Assembly: GCA_002049455.2 (NCBI GenBank) | Contig: KV918834.1 | Coordinates: forward strand, 1 to 64,000 | From: Porphyra umbilicalis | Lineage: Eukaryota > Rhodophyta > Bangiophyceae > Bangiales > Bangiaceae | Reading direction: 5' to 3' | Length of the DNA: 64,000 nt | In this document: piece by piece, positions 50,672-60,722 of the stretch | Layout of the letters: every line of letters starts with the position of its first letter | How positions within the stretch are numbered: position 1 is the first letter of the stretch | The notes under the pieces: model-generated | Told to the model about the DNA's origin: nothing | Database searches by the model: none | Seen by the model: only the letters and a program-made list of their open reading frames with translations | Program-made: the position numbers and the translations under genes

Positions 50672-51383
50672 CTTCAAGTACGCACCGTGGGTACATCCCG
50701 ATGTCAGAACATTGGCCCTCCAAGGCGGCCATGACGAACGGCATCGGATTTGGGATGTCAAGATTCTAGGCGGACTTACTTCTCGACAAGTACTTCAAGG
50801 GCGGTCAGCTGTCAGGCGGCGTCAAGCAAGGGGGCGTGTTGGAACGTCATGCTCAACGCCGCCGCTGTAAGCCCCGCTGCTGTAAAAAGCAAAATTCAAG
50901 AAACCAGGTATTGACAGGGTTCAAACCGCCGACTCCCGGACGCGACCCGAAGGTCACGCCTAATGAGAGTGGGTGCCTACTTCCCACTAGGCTACCCATG
51001 CGACTTCCTCGCGGTTTGGCGACCGCTGGTGCATTCGACAATTGTACCCGTGCGATTTGGAGTGAAAGTTTTGCGATTTCACATTTTTTGTTCTTGCGCT
51101 TCTGATGCTTTGATTTGCGTGGGCTTTCCTTTGATCCCTGATGCTTTGATTTGGTGAGCGTTTTGATTTAGAGTGTGGGCGGGCGCGTGCGCGGGCGAGC
51201 TGCTTGGGCTGCGTGGTGGGCTTGAGTGCTCCGACTTGGACTACTTGAGGAGCGCCCCTGATGGGAAGAGGGGCGCTTTGGAGAGACAACCAACAAAGCA
51301 CGTTCGCACACATGCACACAAGCTCAAGCCACTCAACCACTTCACCGTGGTCCCCCATCCCCTATCCCCACTGCGTTTCAACA

Positions 51384-52163
51384 TACGACCACCTTCCCGA
51401 CCACCATCAGACCGACGGCGACCGCCACGCCAGCGCTCATCGTTGCGACCAATCTCGTCTTGATGCCGTCGGTCGCTGCCGCGTGGGTCCTGGTGTTGAA
51501 CACGTTGCCTACCGTCAGCACCAACACGACCGGCGTCTGCGCCTTCACTTTGGCCGCCACGTTGACCGTCACACAGAGGTCGTGCTCCCACCACTCCATC
51601 GTGTTGTGTAACCCGAGCATCGTCGCCACCCCGCGTACCGCCACTTGTGCCACCATCTGGTCCTCGACGAGCACCGCCAGAACCACGACTAGGGCCGCAA
51701 TGTCCGTCACCTTGTACACCTCGCCCACCGCCTGCACCACGATGCCCCTCGCCAACACCTCCACCTTGGCCGACACGACCACCGTCCCGACCGTCTTGAG
51801 CCCGACGGCGATCGCCGCGCACGCGCTCATCATTACCGCGACTCTCTCTGTCAGCCACAAGGCCACCACCACAAGATTCTCCACAGTCAACAGCGGCCTC
51901 ATGCTGTCGACGAGGTGATCCAGCAGGACTTCCACGACCTTCATCACTGCCGTCACCCCCAGAGCGGCTACCATCGTCGCTGCCTGGTGGGCGGCTGCTT
52001 GCGGCGCCGGCGCCACTGCTGCCACCATATCTGCCGCAGCGGCTGCTTCTCCTACCTCCTTCTGTTGCGTGCCGATCTCCTGGACCTCCGTCGTCATCGT
52101 CGTTGTTGTCTCGGCGGTCGCCCATGCGATGATCTCTGCAAGAGCTTCCACCATTGTTGGCAC
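51384..52163 (-). CDS. Val/Ala-rich helical ORF truncated by the Copia-B LTR, unknown function
   Basis: A minus-strand frame of about 260 codons with very regular hydrophobic spacing (VMKVVEVLLDHLVDSM, ALWLTERVAVMMSACAAIAV, DIAALVVVLAVLVEDQMVAQ) and a single WW. It looks like a long amphipathic or membrane-associated helical protein. The frame runs into the LTR at 51383, so its true C-terminus is probably elsewhere. Its start lies directly after the 618-codon ORF on the same strand; the two could be one gene in two frames. A third frame over the same DNA is Asp/Gly/Arg-rich and less credible. Confidence 0.35.
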
Positions 52164-52190
52164 TGCTGCTTTTACGGGTAGCCCGTCTGC

Positions 52191-54047
52191 TCATAATCGC
52201 CTCGGCTTGCTGTTCTTCGTCGAGTTCGGCATGCGTGGGGTGGTGGGCCACGAGAAGGTGTCGCAGGAGGTGGCGAAAATCGGCGGGGTAGGCGCCTTCC
52301 GCCAATCCGAGGAGTCCGCGTCCAGGAGCGCCCCTCGCGCCGCGTCATCGGGCGCCCCAACAAGAGCAGCCACGTAGGCGAGGAGGTTGTCAGCAGTCTC
52401 GTCAGCGAAGCTCCGCCTCGGTGCCACGACACGCATCGGAAGCACGGTCCTCAAGTTGTTCTCGGTGTGACCGAGCTCGTTCGCGTTTATTGAGTACGTT
52501 TGGACGACCGTTCTGGCCAGCATCTTGAATAGGCCGTTCAGCACGCGGTCGTTCCACCCGCCATCTCCCTTTCCCACACCAGATGTATCGATGACGATGA
52601 CGGTTCCCTCAGACGATGCTGGGACCGCCGGGGAGTCTATCTCTCCCCTCATGTACTTGACCAACAGCGGTAACAATTTGTCCAGGTCCCGAACGACCAC
52701 GCCCCACCACACACGACCAGTGCGCACGGGCATCACCGACAAGCCTCCGCTCAGAATCATGCCGTCCTTGATCGCCTTGCCCCCTAGGCGAACGCCCCAC
52801 GACGTTCCAGCAGCAGCGCCAACAAAGGCGTCCGCTGTCATTGACGAGAGCACTCGGAAGCCGCCGCGAGATCGGGCGGTGACTGACCGTGAGAGGAACC
52901 AAAAGAAAACACCGTCCACGATCCTCTGTGTAAACGCGCCCCTGGCCCGAATCCACTGTGAATCACCGCGGGAGAGCTCCACCCGGCGCTCCGCATTGCG
53001 CGGAAAGAGCCAAGGCAGCTCACCGCTTCCCACGTCGGTCTTGTGCGTGCCAGCGTTGGTGTGTCCGTCTGCAGCACCGTCCGGAACCGCGATCGGTGGC
53101 CGAGGGTTACCGCGTTGCCGCTTTGAAGGCGGGGGCAAACGACGGCCCGGAGACGGTGACCGCAACGCGTCTTGCTTACGGGGGCGGGAATGGTGGGGTG
53201 GCAGCCGCACTGGTTGCTCAGAAGGCGAGTCCACCAGTACAGACGAGGGACGCGGCGCCCTGCGGCACGCTCCGTCGCAGGCGTGCGACGAGAGGCCTTC
53301 GAGTAGAAATCGGGCTGCCTGCGCGACGGAGCCGCCTCCTTGTAGAATGCTTACAGCTCCGGCCATGGTCGAATCAAGGCCCGCCACGCTTCCACATCCC
53401 GATGAACAGCCCCGCATAATATCAAGGCGCCTAGCGTCGGGAAGAAAGCTCGGGCCAGCGAATTCGAGCGCAGCTAGCGCCATTGTGAGCTGTCCAGTTG
53501 ACAGCCCGCCGACGCAGCCAATGAGAGTGCCGCGAGCCCCTTGGATGACGGGCACGAATGGAGTTTGCACCGCCAGTGCAGCAGGGCCTGACCCAATAGC
53601 GTGCTGAGTATGCGCCGCCGCCGGTTCGGACAACAGTGGTCGATGCTGCCCAACGGGCCGCGCGCGATCCGCGTGCCCGCCAGACGCCGCGGTCTGCCCG
53701 CGAGACGCCGCGACTGCAGCAGGGAGACTTGGAAGATCTTTCGGGCTCGACCGGCCGCCGTCCGAACCACGCCGCTTAGGCTCGAACAGGCGAGGCCCAG
53801 CGTCACCCCGCCGAGCCGCTGGCAGGGCTCCGTCTGGCCGTGGGCCTTGCAAAGCATCGGCCGCTGCAGCCGCGGCTTGGGCGATCCGCAGCGCTTCAGC
53901 CGCCAGGCAAGCCGCGTTTGCTTGGGCCCGGCTGAAGCGGCGCTGCTGACCGCGCGCATAGTTGACACCACGCCCCGAAACCTCATCAGATCCGCTCATT
54001 GCGACGTCGTCGCCGTCAGGACTCGGCGAACTACCGCGCTTTGACAT
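52191..54047 (-). CDS. 618-codon host-like ORF, unknown function
   Basis: An open frame beginning MSKRGSSPSPDGDDVAMSGS. Residues about 1-130 are Ala/Arg/Pro-rich. From about 160 the sequence is globular (GTLIGCVGGLSTGQLTMALA; GCGSVAGLDSTMAGAVSILQ). A basic Pro-rich linker follows at about 270-340, then a C-terminal domain (SRGDSQWIRARGAFTQRIVD, GVRLGGKAIKDGMILSGGLS, GTVIVIDTSGVGKGDGGWND, TYSINANELGHTENNLRTVL). No family is recognised. It is not gag or pol of any type I know. There is no visible promoter element. Confidence 0.5.
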   Translation of the reverse strand: MSKRGSSPSPDGDDVAMSGSDEVSGRGVNYARGQQRRFSRAQANAACLAAEALRIAQAAAAAADALQGPRPDGALPAARRGDAGPRLFEPKRRGSDGGRSSPKDLPSLPAAVAASRGQTAASGGHADRARPVGQHRPLLSEPAAAHTQHAIGSGPAALAVQTPFVPVIQGARGTLIGCVGGLSTGQLTMALAALEFAGPSFLPDARRLDIMRGCSSGCGSVAGLDSTMAGAVSILQGGGSVAQAARFLLEGLSSHACDGACRRAPRPSSVLVDSPSEQPVRLPPHHSRPRKQDALRSPSPGRRLPPPSKRQRGNPRPPIAVPDGAADGHTNAGTHKTDVGSGELPWLFPRNAERRVELSRGDSQWIRARGAFTQRIVDGVFFWFLSRSVTARSRGGFRVLSSMTADAFVGAAAGTSWGVRLGGKAIKDGMILSGGLSVMPVRTGRVWWGVVVRDLDKLLPLLVKYMRGEIDSPAVPASSEGTVIVIDTSGVGKGDGGWNDRVLNGLFKMLARTVVQTYSINANELGHTENNLRTVLPMRVVAPRRSFADETADNLLAYVAALVGAPDDAARGALLDADSSDWRKAPTPPIFATSCDTFSWPTTPRMPNSTKNSKPRRL

Positions 54048-54159
54048 ACCGGGAGTGGCCGGACTCTCTCCGGACGCGGCTTTATCTCGCGTAGGAAAAT
54101 GATATTACAGCGCTGTGGTCCTAATGTTTCAACGGCGGTCGAGCAGACAGTGCGAAAGC

Positions 54160-55010
54160 GAGGCCCTGACCAGCAGAGGGGCGGGCCGCGATCCAGCCGG
54201 CCTCCCCGAAGGTGGCCGACTCAGGTTTGCACCGGGGCCGCCTGGCCACAGAGGCGGCCCAAACAGTGTCCTAGATCCACCAATTAAAAGACGCGGCCCT
54301 CTCGCACAACCGGCGGGCGCCCTCACAAAAGGGGCGCCCACGCCGACGGCGTGGATACGCAGCCCTGCCCATCAGAGGGGTCGGCCGCGATCCAGTCGGC
54401 CTCCCCGCAGGTGGCCGACTCAGGTTTGCACCGGGGCCGCCTGTCCAGAGGCGGCCCAAACAGTGTCCTGGGGCCGCCTTACCAAAGAGGCGGCCCTCTT
54501 GCACCCCCGGCGGGCGCCCTCACAAAAGGGGCGCCCACGCCGACGGCGTGGATATGCGGCCCTGCCCAGCAGACGGGCCGGCCGCGATCCAGCCGGCCTT
54601 CCCGAAGGTGGCCGACTCAGATTTGCACCGGGGCCGCCTGTCCAGAGGCGGCCCAAACCGTGTCCTGGGGCCGCCTTACCAAAGAGGCGGCCCTCTCGCA
54701 CAACCGGCGGGCGCCCTCGCAAAAGGGGCGCCCACGCCGACGGCGTGAATACGCGGCCCTGCCCAGCAGAGGGGCGGGCCGCGATCCAGCCGGCCTCCCC
54801 GAAGGTGGCCGACTCAGGTTTGCACCGGGGCCGCCTGTCCAGATGCGGCTCAAACAGTGTCCTGGGGCCGCCTAACCAAAGAGGCGGCCCTCTTGCACCG
54901 CCGGCGGGCGCCCTCACAAAAGGGGCGCCCACGCCGACGGCGTGGATGCGCGGCCCTGCCCGGCAGAGGGGCGGGCCGCGATCCAGCCGGCCTCCCCGAA
55001 GGTGGCTGAC
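54160..55010. repeat. Hairpin-rich tandem array, unit about 197 bp, about 4.3 copies
   Basis: GGCCGACTCAGGTTTGCACC recurs at about 54214, 54411, 54610 and 54807 (once as ATTTGC), and a terminal variant begins at about 55003. Each unit packs several inverted repeats: GGGCGCCCTCACAAAAGGGGCGCCC split across the unit, GGCCGCC...GGCGGCC, CACGCCGACGGCGTG, and GCGGCCCTGCCC...GGGCGGGCCGC. The Gly/Arg/Pro-rich open frames crossing it in both directions are artefacts. Confidence 0.92.
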
Positions 55011-56172
55011 TTATGAGATAGGTCCGTACCGCACTGGGGGTCAGTGAATATCACGCGTTGGAAAGCGGGGGAGCTGTCACAAGTGTCAGCCTCTCTATGT
55101 GAACGTGGTGGGGGGGGGGCAAGCGGATGTGGATCGGGGTGCGTCAAACGGAAAAGAATGACAGACCAGCGCGTGGGAGGCTGGGGGGTGGAGAAAGGAT
55201 TGGTGAAGACGAAGAGGGGCATTCGACGTCGACGACACGAGGGCATGCATCGGGCGCCGCGCGCGCACAGCTCGATGAGCGCCTCGTCCAAACCTAGCCC
55301 CTGCTGCCCGCACGCACACAGAACTGGCGCGGCCCTGCACACCCGTGTGCCACTGGCGCCCCCTCCCTTTAACGCTCCCCAGCGGCGACCCCTCAAGTGT
55401 GTGGCGCCGCGAGGTTCGGCCGAGGCGTGGAGGGCGGCGGCCACCAAATCGCGCTCACTCGTCCGCCACCATCAAGCAACCGGATATCGCGATATCTCCG
55501 AATGGAATTACTAATCAGCAACTTGCCATTCTTGTAAGGAACTACCTCAGGTACTTCGAGTACACATACCGCCCAGGCGCGAGAAGTGGAGGTCAGTGTC
55601 TGGTATCCTCTGGTGCTGCCGTCAGCAGTCTGACCGTATTTCTAGGCGCGGCATCAATCTGCAGGACTGTGCCGCACTCTGCATGCACCATTTGTCTCTA
55701 ATGATCGTACTTTTTTCAGGGCGACAGTATGTGGCTGGGCTTTTGAGCTTGCGGTGGTCTCACATGAGATCCGTCGTCTCCCGGATACGTATGAGGTGCG
55801 TGCGGGCGGAGATTGCCCGGCACACAAGCTGATAGAGCGCGGCGTTCGGCGCAGCGCACCGCGCAGCGCATGTTGTAGGGACTGACGTATGGACTGACGT
55901 ATGCGCGAGACGTGGACATGTTGTTACGCTCGGCTCTGAAGAACGATCGGCCTGGGTCAGTCTGTCACCTGCGCCTGATTTCGACTGATGACAGATCGCA
56001 CTCATCCCCTTGGGTGCGGGCGCCGCGATGGCTGAAAGTGACGCTGAAGACCACAACGGCGCCCCGCACCGGGTCCGAACTCGCCTGCCGTCGACGCCGC
56101 CCATTTTCTGAGTGTGTGGAACGCTCACGGGGTACGTGCTACCGTGGTGTTTAATACAAGCGTGGTGCTCGT
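55011..56172. other. No recognised gene
   Basis: Mixed-GC sequence with short open frames on both strands (for example minus 54914-55447, plus 55044-55514), none with a domain. A short direct repeat GGACTGACGTAT occurs twice near 55880-55903. TTTAATAC at about 56150 might belong to the promoter of the following ORF. Confidence 0.4.
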
Positions 56173-57150
56173 GTGTACTCTGCTCTGGTGCCGCTTTATT
56201 CTACCTCTTGTAGTTCTACGCCCACACACGACCTAACCTCAATGCTCGACGATGGCCGCTTGTGCGCATCTCCGCACGTCCGCCTCGCCCCGTGTACGCT
56301 TGTTTTTACCAATGGATATCACCTCCTGCAGGATGAAGTGAGCAGCCTGTTTACCAGGTATGGCCAAGCCATGCTCAAGAAGATACGCAATGGGTCCGTG
56401 AACCCTGGTACGAATGGCAGCGCAGCGGACTCGCCTGAACATGACTGCCTGTCATGGCTCGCGCCCACTGGGCAGCTGGAAGGCCCCAATCGAGACTGCA
56501 CTCGCCCCCTCCGTGCTGTTGTGAACAAGGCGGTTGAGAATTGTGTCGGAAAGATTGATTACGGTGCGAGTGGATGGTCCCATAAACGGCGTGAAGTGAG
56601 AGCTGCGATGAGGAAAGGCCTACGTACTCGATGCAATCGACGACGCGCCTCAGCAAGACTGTTGGCCTATCGTATCCTGGGGGTTTACTTGGACGCTGAT
56701 GTCAAAAAGGCTACATTGGAACGTGTTGTTCTGTCCGGCAGTGTGAATGACACTGCTCAAGCAGCGGTGCCGGCGGCCCTCGGTAGCGCAAGCAGCATTG
56801 GGTACCGCCTGAAACTGCAGGACGGTGACCAGGAAATGGAGCGACCTCTGGACTTGAATGGAGCAGCCGCGTCCATCGTAGGAGAGCTCCTGTTGTTGGA
56901 CCCGAGCGAGGTGTGGACCTCCGTTCGTGAAGGCGCCGCGGCTTGCTTGAAGAAGTATGTGGATGACGCGGAGTATCCCAAGTTCTTACGCCCGGAGAGC
57001 GCTGAGGCACGCAAGAGCGTCGTCCGCTGCATGCGCGACGAGCTCAAAGACCTGAAGGTCGGTGACATCAATCTATCTGATGAGGAATCAGACCAATGGT
57101 TGGTCACGATGCCACACGCTACGTGGGGCCCACAGTATAAGGTTCCATGA
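56173..57150 (+). CDS. 325-codon host ORF, unknown function
   Basis: An open plus-strand frame with ordinary amino-acid composition, unlike the GC-driven frames around it: LVFTNGYHLLQDEVSSLFTR, RAVVNKAVENCVGKIDYGAS, RRASARLLAYRILGVYLDAD, AASIVGELLLLDPSEVW, and an acidic C-terminus (VGDINLSDEESDQWLVTMPH). No domain is recognised. The spacing of small charged helices suggests a soluble protein. Whether the frame starts at 56173 or at a later Met is unclear. Confidence 0.5.
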   Translation: MYSALVPLYSTSCSSTPTHDLTSMLDDGRLCASPHVRLAPCTLVFTNGYHLLQDEVSSLFTRYGQAMLKKIRNGSVNPGTNGSAADSPEHDCLSWLAPTGQLEGPNRDCTRPLRAVVNKAVENCVGKIDYGASGWSHKRREVRAAMRKGLRTRCNRRRASARLLAYRILGVYLDADVKKATLERVVLSGSVNDTAQAAVPAALGSASSIGYRLKLQDGDQEMERPLDLNGAAASIVGELLLLDPSEVWTSVREGAAACLKKYVDDAEYPKFLRPESAEARKSVVRCMRDELKDLKVGDINLSDEESDQWLVTMPHATWGPQYKVP

Positions 57151-57296
57151 GGGTGTTCTTGCCACGTGAACGGAGATACAACCGTCCCGCTCGTCCGCTT
57201 TGACGAGAGTACTGAGAGAACTGTCTGGAGAGCCCTGTACCACATGACCATCGGTGGGCAAGTTGAGCACGCACCCGATGCTGTTCTCTATTTTTA

Positions 57297-58016
57297 TCAA
57301 TAGTATTCTTTATTGTTTCTCTGTGTCATATAAATTTTGTTTCTGCTGGCAATCCCGACAAAAGTGGCATCAGGTGATCGTGCCATACATTGTATGTGAG
57401 GGTCCTGTAGCTTTGCGTGAAGAACTCTCTGGGAGGTTTGCTGCTCGTAAATCTGAGCGTCTTTCTCTGGGACCGTGCTCTGAAAAATAGCGAGGAACGT
57501 CTCCGTAAAAGACCGGGAGATAGTGTCGCGCAATAGACAGAGGCACTTTTTCATGAGCTTCTTACCTGTGCAGCTGCAACAGAAGCGCACAAGATTGTGT
57601 ATGGGCCTGACCTGCACAAAAGGCGGCGTGCTCTTCGCATAACTATCCTCCGGACGCACATACTGAAAAATCGCGAGGAACATCTCCGTAAAAGACCGGG
57701 AGACAGTGTTGCGCAATAGGCAGAGGAGCGTTTGCGTGAGCATCTTGCATGTGCAGCTGTAGCGGAAGAACACAAGATTGTGTATGGGCTTGACCTGCAC
57801 AAAATTCGACGTCCTCTTCGGAAAACTATCCTCCGGATGCGCATGCGAGCTTCTTTTGGCATCGTGCCCCGTGCAGCTCCCAAAGAAGGATTGAGTCAGG
57901 ACGCTGGTATCTTTTGCTACAATCTTCCTAGAGAATTTTCCTGGAGCAACGCTGCCGTAGTCTTGTACACGAGTTGACGCCAGTCCGTGCACCTTTTCAA
58001 AGGTGCAGTCCTGCAA
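57297..58016 (-). CDS. ORF with two tandem 61-residue repeats, unknown function
   Basis: A 239-codon minus-strand frame with two consecutive repeats, each containing FVQVKPIHNLV or FVQVRPIHNLV, a Cys pair region and VSRSFTEMFLAIFQ or ISRSFTETFLAIFQ. The repeat unit is 183 bp, exactly 61 codons, so the frame stays open through both. The plus strand of the same duplication also encodes a partly conserved peptide (EEHKIVYGLDLHKIRR), so the coding strand is not certain. No family is recognised. Confidence 0.35.
   Translation of the reverse strand: MQDCTFEKVHGLASTRVQDYGSVAPGKFSRKIVAKDTSVLTQSFFGSCTGHDAKRSSHAHPEDSFPKRTSNFVQVKPIHNLVFFRYSCTCKMLTQTLLCLLRNTVSRSFTEMFLAIFQYVRPEDSYAKSTPPFVQVRPIHNLVRFCCSCTGKKLMKKCLCLLRDTISRSFTETFLAIFQSTVPEKDAQIYEQQTSQRVLHAKLQDPHIQCMARSPDATFVGIASRNKIYMTQRNNKEYY
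57481..57845. repeat. 183-bp tandem duplication, two copies
   Basis: Copies start at about 57481 and 57662 with TGAAAAAT-GCGAGGAAC, and share CTCCGTAAAAGACCGGGAGA and CACAAGATTGTGTATGGGC. They differ at many positions, so the duplication is not recent. Confidence 0.88.
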
Positions 58017-58019
58017 ATA

Positions 58020-58370
58020 AACTGGTGGATGTGTCAGGACTCTATCTCACCAACTATTGTGGGGACCGTTCCGGAACAGTTCCCAGGATATTCCTGGAAG
58101 AAGGATCAGGATGATCCAAGAGTCTGGCCAGGATAATTTCAGGTCCTGTCTCCGGAACTTTCTTTCCGGGGCGAGAAAGAAAAACATCAAAGATATGACA
58201 AAACCTTTCTCCAAGATTTTCCTGCGAACAGTCCCCCATCCAGTTCAAAAGATGCTTCCTTATTTATATTGGAATATTTTTCACGAGAAAGAATCCGGAA
58301 CTTCATACCAACACACGGTGTGTGGATTATATCCTAATGCAACCAAAAGTGCCTGATTCCAAAGCCCCTG
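58020..58370. other. AT-rich stretch, no recognised gene
   Basis: Much lower GC than its surroundings, with small palindromes such as CCAGGATATTCCTGG at about 58083 and a repeated CCGGAAC element (about 58070, 58152, 58291). It ends exactly where Copia-D homology begins. It could be another decayed repeat. Confidence 0.4.
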
Positions 58371-59309
58371 CTCGTGAGCAACCAGGCTCACCGGGCGCCA
58401 GTACTCGACAGGTGGTCGCCGCGCTCTGCCGCTTCGACGCAGCGTGTCTTGAGAGCCGCCACTACCCTGATTGCCGTCCGCGGACTTGTCAGATCCATCG
58501 TCTTGCTTGTCGTCCTTGTCGTCATAGTCAGCATCTACGTCTTCGCCGTCGCTTGCAGAGCGCGAACCCGTCTCGACTTCGACAACTTCGTCTCCGGGAA
58601 GTTCCTCCGCAACTTCTGCAACCTCGGTTTTGTTCGTCTCGGCGAACACGACGCTTCGTGCCTTGACGACCTTGCCGTCGTCGAGGATGACCTTGTACGC
58701 CTTGCTGCCGTCGGGATAGCCTGAGAAGACGCCCTTCTCCGCCTTGTCGCCAAATTTGCCGTCGATGTGACTCTTGTGCAGCACGACCCAGCATGTCGAT
58801 CCAAACACGCGCATGTGGCTTACGTTCGGCTTATTCCCGGTCCACAGCTCAAAAGGCGTCTTGCCGACGGGAAGCGCCCAGCTCGTGACGCGGTTCTTGA
58901 TGTAGACCGCCGTCCTGATGGCATCCGCCCAAAGCTCCTGATCGACGTCCTTGTGTCGCATCATGGTGCGAGCCATCTCCACGAGAACTCGATTGAGCCG
59001 CTCAGCAACTCCGTTCTGCTGCGGCGTGTCGGGCACCGTGGTCTGGTGCGTCGTGCCGTTCTCATCGTGAAGGGCCTTGAATGCGTTCCACACATACTCG
59101 CCGCCATTGTCGGAGCGCAGGATCTTGATCTTGGTTCCCGTGTGCAGCTGGGCCTTAATCAGCCACTTCTTATACTCAGAGAGCAGATCGCTCTTCTTCT
59201 GCAGGAAGACCACGTCTGTCCAGCGGGAGAAGTCGTCGGTAAAGGTGCCAAAGTAGAGCGCACCGCCACGCAACGGCTCCGACATTGGCCCGCCCAGGTC
59301 CGAGTGCAC
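58371..59309 (-). CDS. pol: Copia-D integrase remnant
   Basis: The DDE core is recognisable (HSDLGGPMSEPLRGGALYFG; LRSDNGGEYVWN; PDTPQQNGVAERLNRVLVEM), followed by the acidic linker. Homology ends near 58371 after a WRPVSLVAHE motif shared with Copia-B. Confidence 0.85.
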
Positions 59310-59330
59310 GAGCTGCAGGCGCTTGGTAAT

Positions 59331-60722
59331 TCAACCTCCTCCTGCACTAGGCGTAGGCGTCATAGCCGCCTTCCCATACACGCACGGCTCGCAGACGTCC
59401 TTGACCGCCATGGAAGAGCACTTGAGTCCATCGATATCCTTGTTCTTGATCATCCGCTTAACGCCAGCCACGTTGACGTGCCCAAGGCGCTCATGCCAGA
59501 GCTGAAGAGAGGCCACAGCAGCGGCCATGTCCAGGTGGTAGAGCCCACTCTTCCGCGTGCCGCACGCAGCGACCTTGTCGTTCATCTTGATGATCGTCTT
59601 ACCGCCCTTGAATGACACTTGCGCACCACGCTCCTCCATCATGCCGACCGACATGAGGTTGAAGCCCATAGTAGGAACATGGAGTACCTTCTCCAACTTG
59701 ATCTTGCGCGTCTTGCCGTGAACGATGACATTGAGCACGACGGTTCCGACGCCCGCCGTGGCCACGGACCCCTTGTCACCCATCGTGACGCTCCGTCCCG
59801 TCGTCGTATGGTAGTCGTCGAAGCACCCGCGCATCCAGCACATGTGTGCAGACGCCGCACAGTCGACAAGCCACGACGTGGAGATGTCATCGGTGTCAGC
59901 CGCACTGCCCACCAGACAGATGGCGTCGTCGCTGTCGCTACCATCGTCAGCCGCAATCGCTGCCACCTTGTCCTGTCTCTGCTTCTTGGCCTTGAGCTCT
60001 GGGCAATCGTGCGAGATGTGCCCAAACGTATGGCAGTAGTACCACTCGATCTGGGAGAGGTCACCACGGCGGCCTTGACCTCGATAGTTGGCGCCGACGA
60101 GTGCCATGTCGCCAATGCGCTTCGTCGCCGGTGACTTGTCTGCCTGCCGCCGCTCCTCCTGAAGCAAGCGGCTCTTGACAAAGTCAAGGCTCAGCTCGTC
60201 CTCGCCCTTGGCGTCGAGAGCCACCAGCAGGTTTTCGTACTTGGATGTCAGCCCGTTGAGGACGCTCATGGCAACGTCCATCTCCGTCACCTCGCCGCCC
60301 ATGGCGTTGAGGTTCTCGCCGAGGTTGCGCACGCGATTGATGTAGCCCAACATGCCCTCGCCGACGGTCATTTCGACGGTGTAGAACTCGCGTCGCGCCC
60401 TCATCTTGTGCATCAAACTCTTGCGCTGGAAGACACCTTGCAGCGTCGACCACATTTCCGCCGTCGTCTTGCAGCCCGACACGTGCTCGAGCTGCTCAGA
60501 CCCAAGGGTGAGCCCGATGATGGCGCTCGCCTTCGTGTCTAGACGCTTCCACACCGCCAACTCGCGGGTTTCCGCGTCCGTTGGCTTGCCGTCTTCGTCA
60601 AACATATGGTCCAGGTCGCGCAGCGCGAGGACCAACTTGATGCGCTGACGCCACTCGTGGAAGTTCGTCTCCGTCAACTTGTCGATCATGATGCCGCCCA
60701 TGCCGGCAGCGCCTCCGTCCAT
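59331..60722 (-). CDS. gag: Copia-D gag and protease region
   Basis: A 463-codon frame. It has KLTETNFHEWRQRIKLVLAL, CKTTAEMWSTLQGVFQ, a knuckle region (YYCHTFGHISHDCPEL), the protease-like STSWLVDCAASAHMC and part of the integrase finger (HERLGHVNVAGVKRM). It is close to Copia-B throughout. Confidence 0.88.
   Translation of the reverse strand: MDGGAAGMGGIMIDKLTETNFHEWRQRIKLVLALRDLDHMFDEDGKPTDAETRELAVWKRLDTKASAIIGLTLGSEQLEHVSGCKTTAEMWSTLQGVFQRKSLMHKMRARREFYTVEMTVGEGMLGYINRVRNLGENLNAMGGEVTEMDVAMSVLNGLTSKYENLLVALDAKGEDELSLDFVKSRLLQEERRQADKSPATKRIGDMALVGANYRGQGRRGDLSQIEWYYCHTFGHISHDCPELKAKKQRQDKVAAIAADDGSDSDDAICLVGSAADTDDISTSWLVDCAASAHMCWMRGCFDDYHTTTGRSVTMGDKGSVATAGVGTVVLNVIVHGKTRKIKLEKVLHVPTMGFNLMSVGMMEERGAQVSFKGGKTIIKMNDKVAACGTRKSGLYHLDMAAAVASLQLWHERLGHVNVAGVKRMIKNKDIDGLKCSSMAVKDVCEPCVYGKAAMTPTPSAGGG

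Larger units (their letters stand above)
46032..51383 (+). mobile_element. Copia-B: Ty1/Copia element, both LTRs, broken, mismatched flanks
   Basis: LTRs are 46032-46575 (544 bp) and 50837-51383 (547 bp), similar but with visible differences near their starts. A primer-binding region (GGTTATGGGCCCAGAGCC) follows the first. The internal region encodes gag, protease, integrase and RT/RNase H in Copia order. Flanking 5-mers do not match (GGGAA left, TACGA right), and the left flank is Gypsy-C while the right flank is host. A recombinant of two insertions, or a deletion at the junction, is likely. Broken, with about two or three breaks. Confidence 0.9.

Noticed and set aside
54160-55010. CRISPR array
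   Set aside because: The whole 197-bp unit repeats without unique spacers, and the DNA is eukaryotic.
54115-55047. 310-codon plus-strand frame
   Set aside because: It is entirely the translation of the hairpin-rich tandem array; the minus strand is equally open.
57732-57977. Plus-strand 81-codon frame
   Set aside because: It covers only one copy of the duplication; the minus strand is open through both copies and is the better candidate.
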